From positions 1 through 24,619 of the forward strand of contig JAUYOU010000022.1 of NCBI GenBank assembly GCA_030697855.1: a stretch of 24,619 bases of DNA, given 5' to 3'. Position 1 is the first letter of the stretch. Every line of letters starts with the position of its first letter. The notes under the pieces are model-generated. The model did no database searches and was not told the DNA's origin. It saw only the letters and a program-made list of their open reading frames with translations. The position numbers and the translations under genes were made by a program. This stretch comes from a bacterium. Its GTDB lineage: Bacteria > Patescibacteriota > Minisyncoccia > JACQLN01. Below, in pieces: positions 24,610 to 24,619 of this stretch.

Positions 24610-24619
24610 ATTTTTCTAT

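Overview
This window looks like part of a Candidate Phyla Radiation (Patescibacteria, probably Parcubacteria-like) genome. The DNA is AT-rich and tightly packed, with four-base ATGA overlaps between genes, short single-domain versions of housekeeping proteins, a half-size 6-TM MFS protein and many small orphan proteins. TGA is a normal stop (holA, hicA and ruvA end in it), so this is not one of the CPR lineages that recode TGA. Taxonomy is inferred; no rRNA or tRNA gene is present.

Layout. 1-950: mutM. 1003-1602: a promoter-to-terminator unit for one orphan protein. 1628-3043: a hicB-hicA toxin-antitoxin pair overlapping holA, which runs tail-to-tail into rpsT. 3475-4120: two orphan genes and a terminator. 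4189-8603: uvrB diverging from ruvA, then a MurE-type ligase and a membrane protein. 8714-10164: a DEDDy exonuclease fused to a WYL-like domain, and a YkuK/DUF458 protein. 10193-10940: two orphan genes with their own promoter and terminator. 11046-13041: rnhB and a beta-CASP RNA nuclease. 13113-15895: a diversity-generating retroelement (DGR). 15925-19976: a small membrane protein, an amino-acid permease, a family-4-type uracil-DNA glycosylase, a secreted subtilase and the half-MFS protein. 20023-21992: an array of very small genes with repeated leaders and repeated terminators. 22018-24056: polX and an MGMT-family gene. 24049-24609: rplT and rpmI on the minus strand.

The main discovery is the DGR. 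A target gene (13294-13905) ends in a 137-nt variable repeat (VR, 13766-13902). It is followed by a non-coding template repeat (TR, 14229-14365), an Avd-like four-helix-bundle gene on the minus strand (14383-14853) and a DGR-type reverse transcriptase on the plus strand (14915-15895). I aligned TR to VR by eye, without gaps. The 26 differences all fall on template adenines; the other 14 adenines and every C, G and T are unchanged. This is the signature of adenine-directed mutagenic retrohoming that diversifies the C-terminus of the target protein. The gene order, with avd reversed and its 3' end inside the TR RNA terminator, is unusual.

A second theme is two styles of gene expression. At least nine gene starts, mostly housekeeping genes, have a -10 box 5-9 nt before the start codon and no Shine-Dalgarno, suggesting leaderless mRNAs. 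The orphan genes and the DGR target instead have strong Shine-Dalgarno sequences, and several have near-consensus -35/-10 promoters and their own terminators. DNA repair is strongly represented (mutM, uvrB, ruvA, UDG, polX, MGMT, rnhB).
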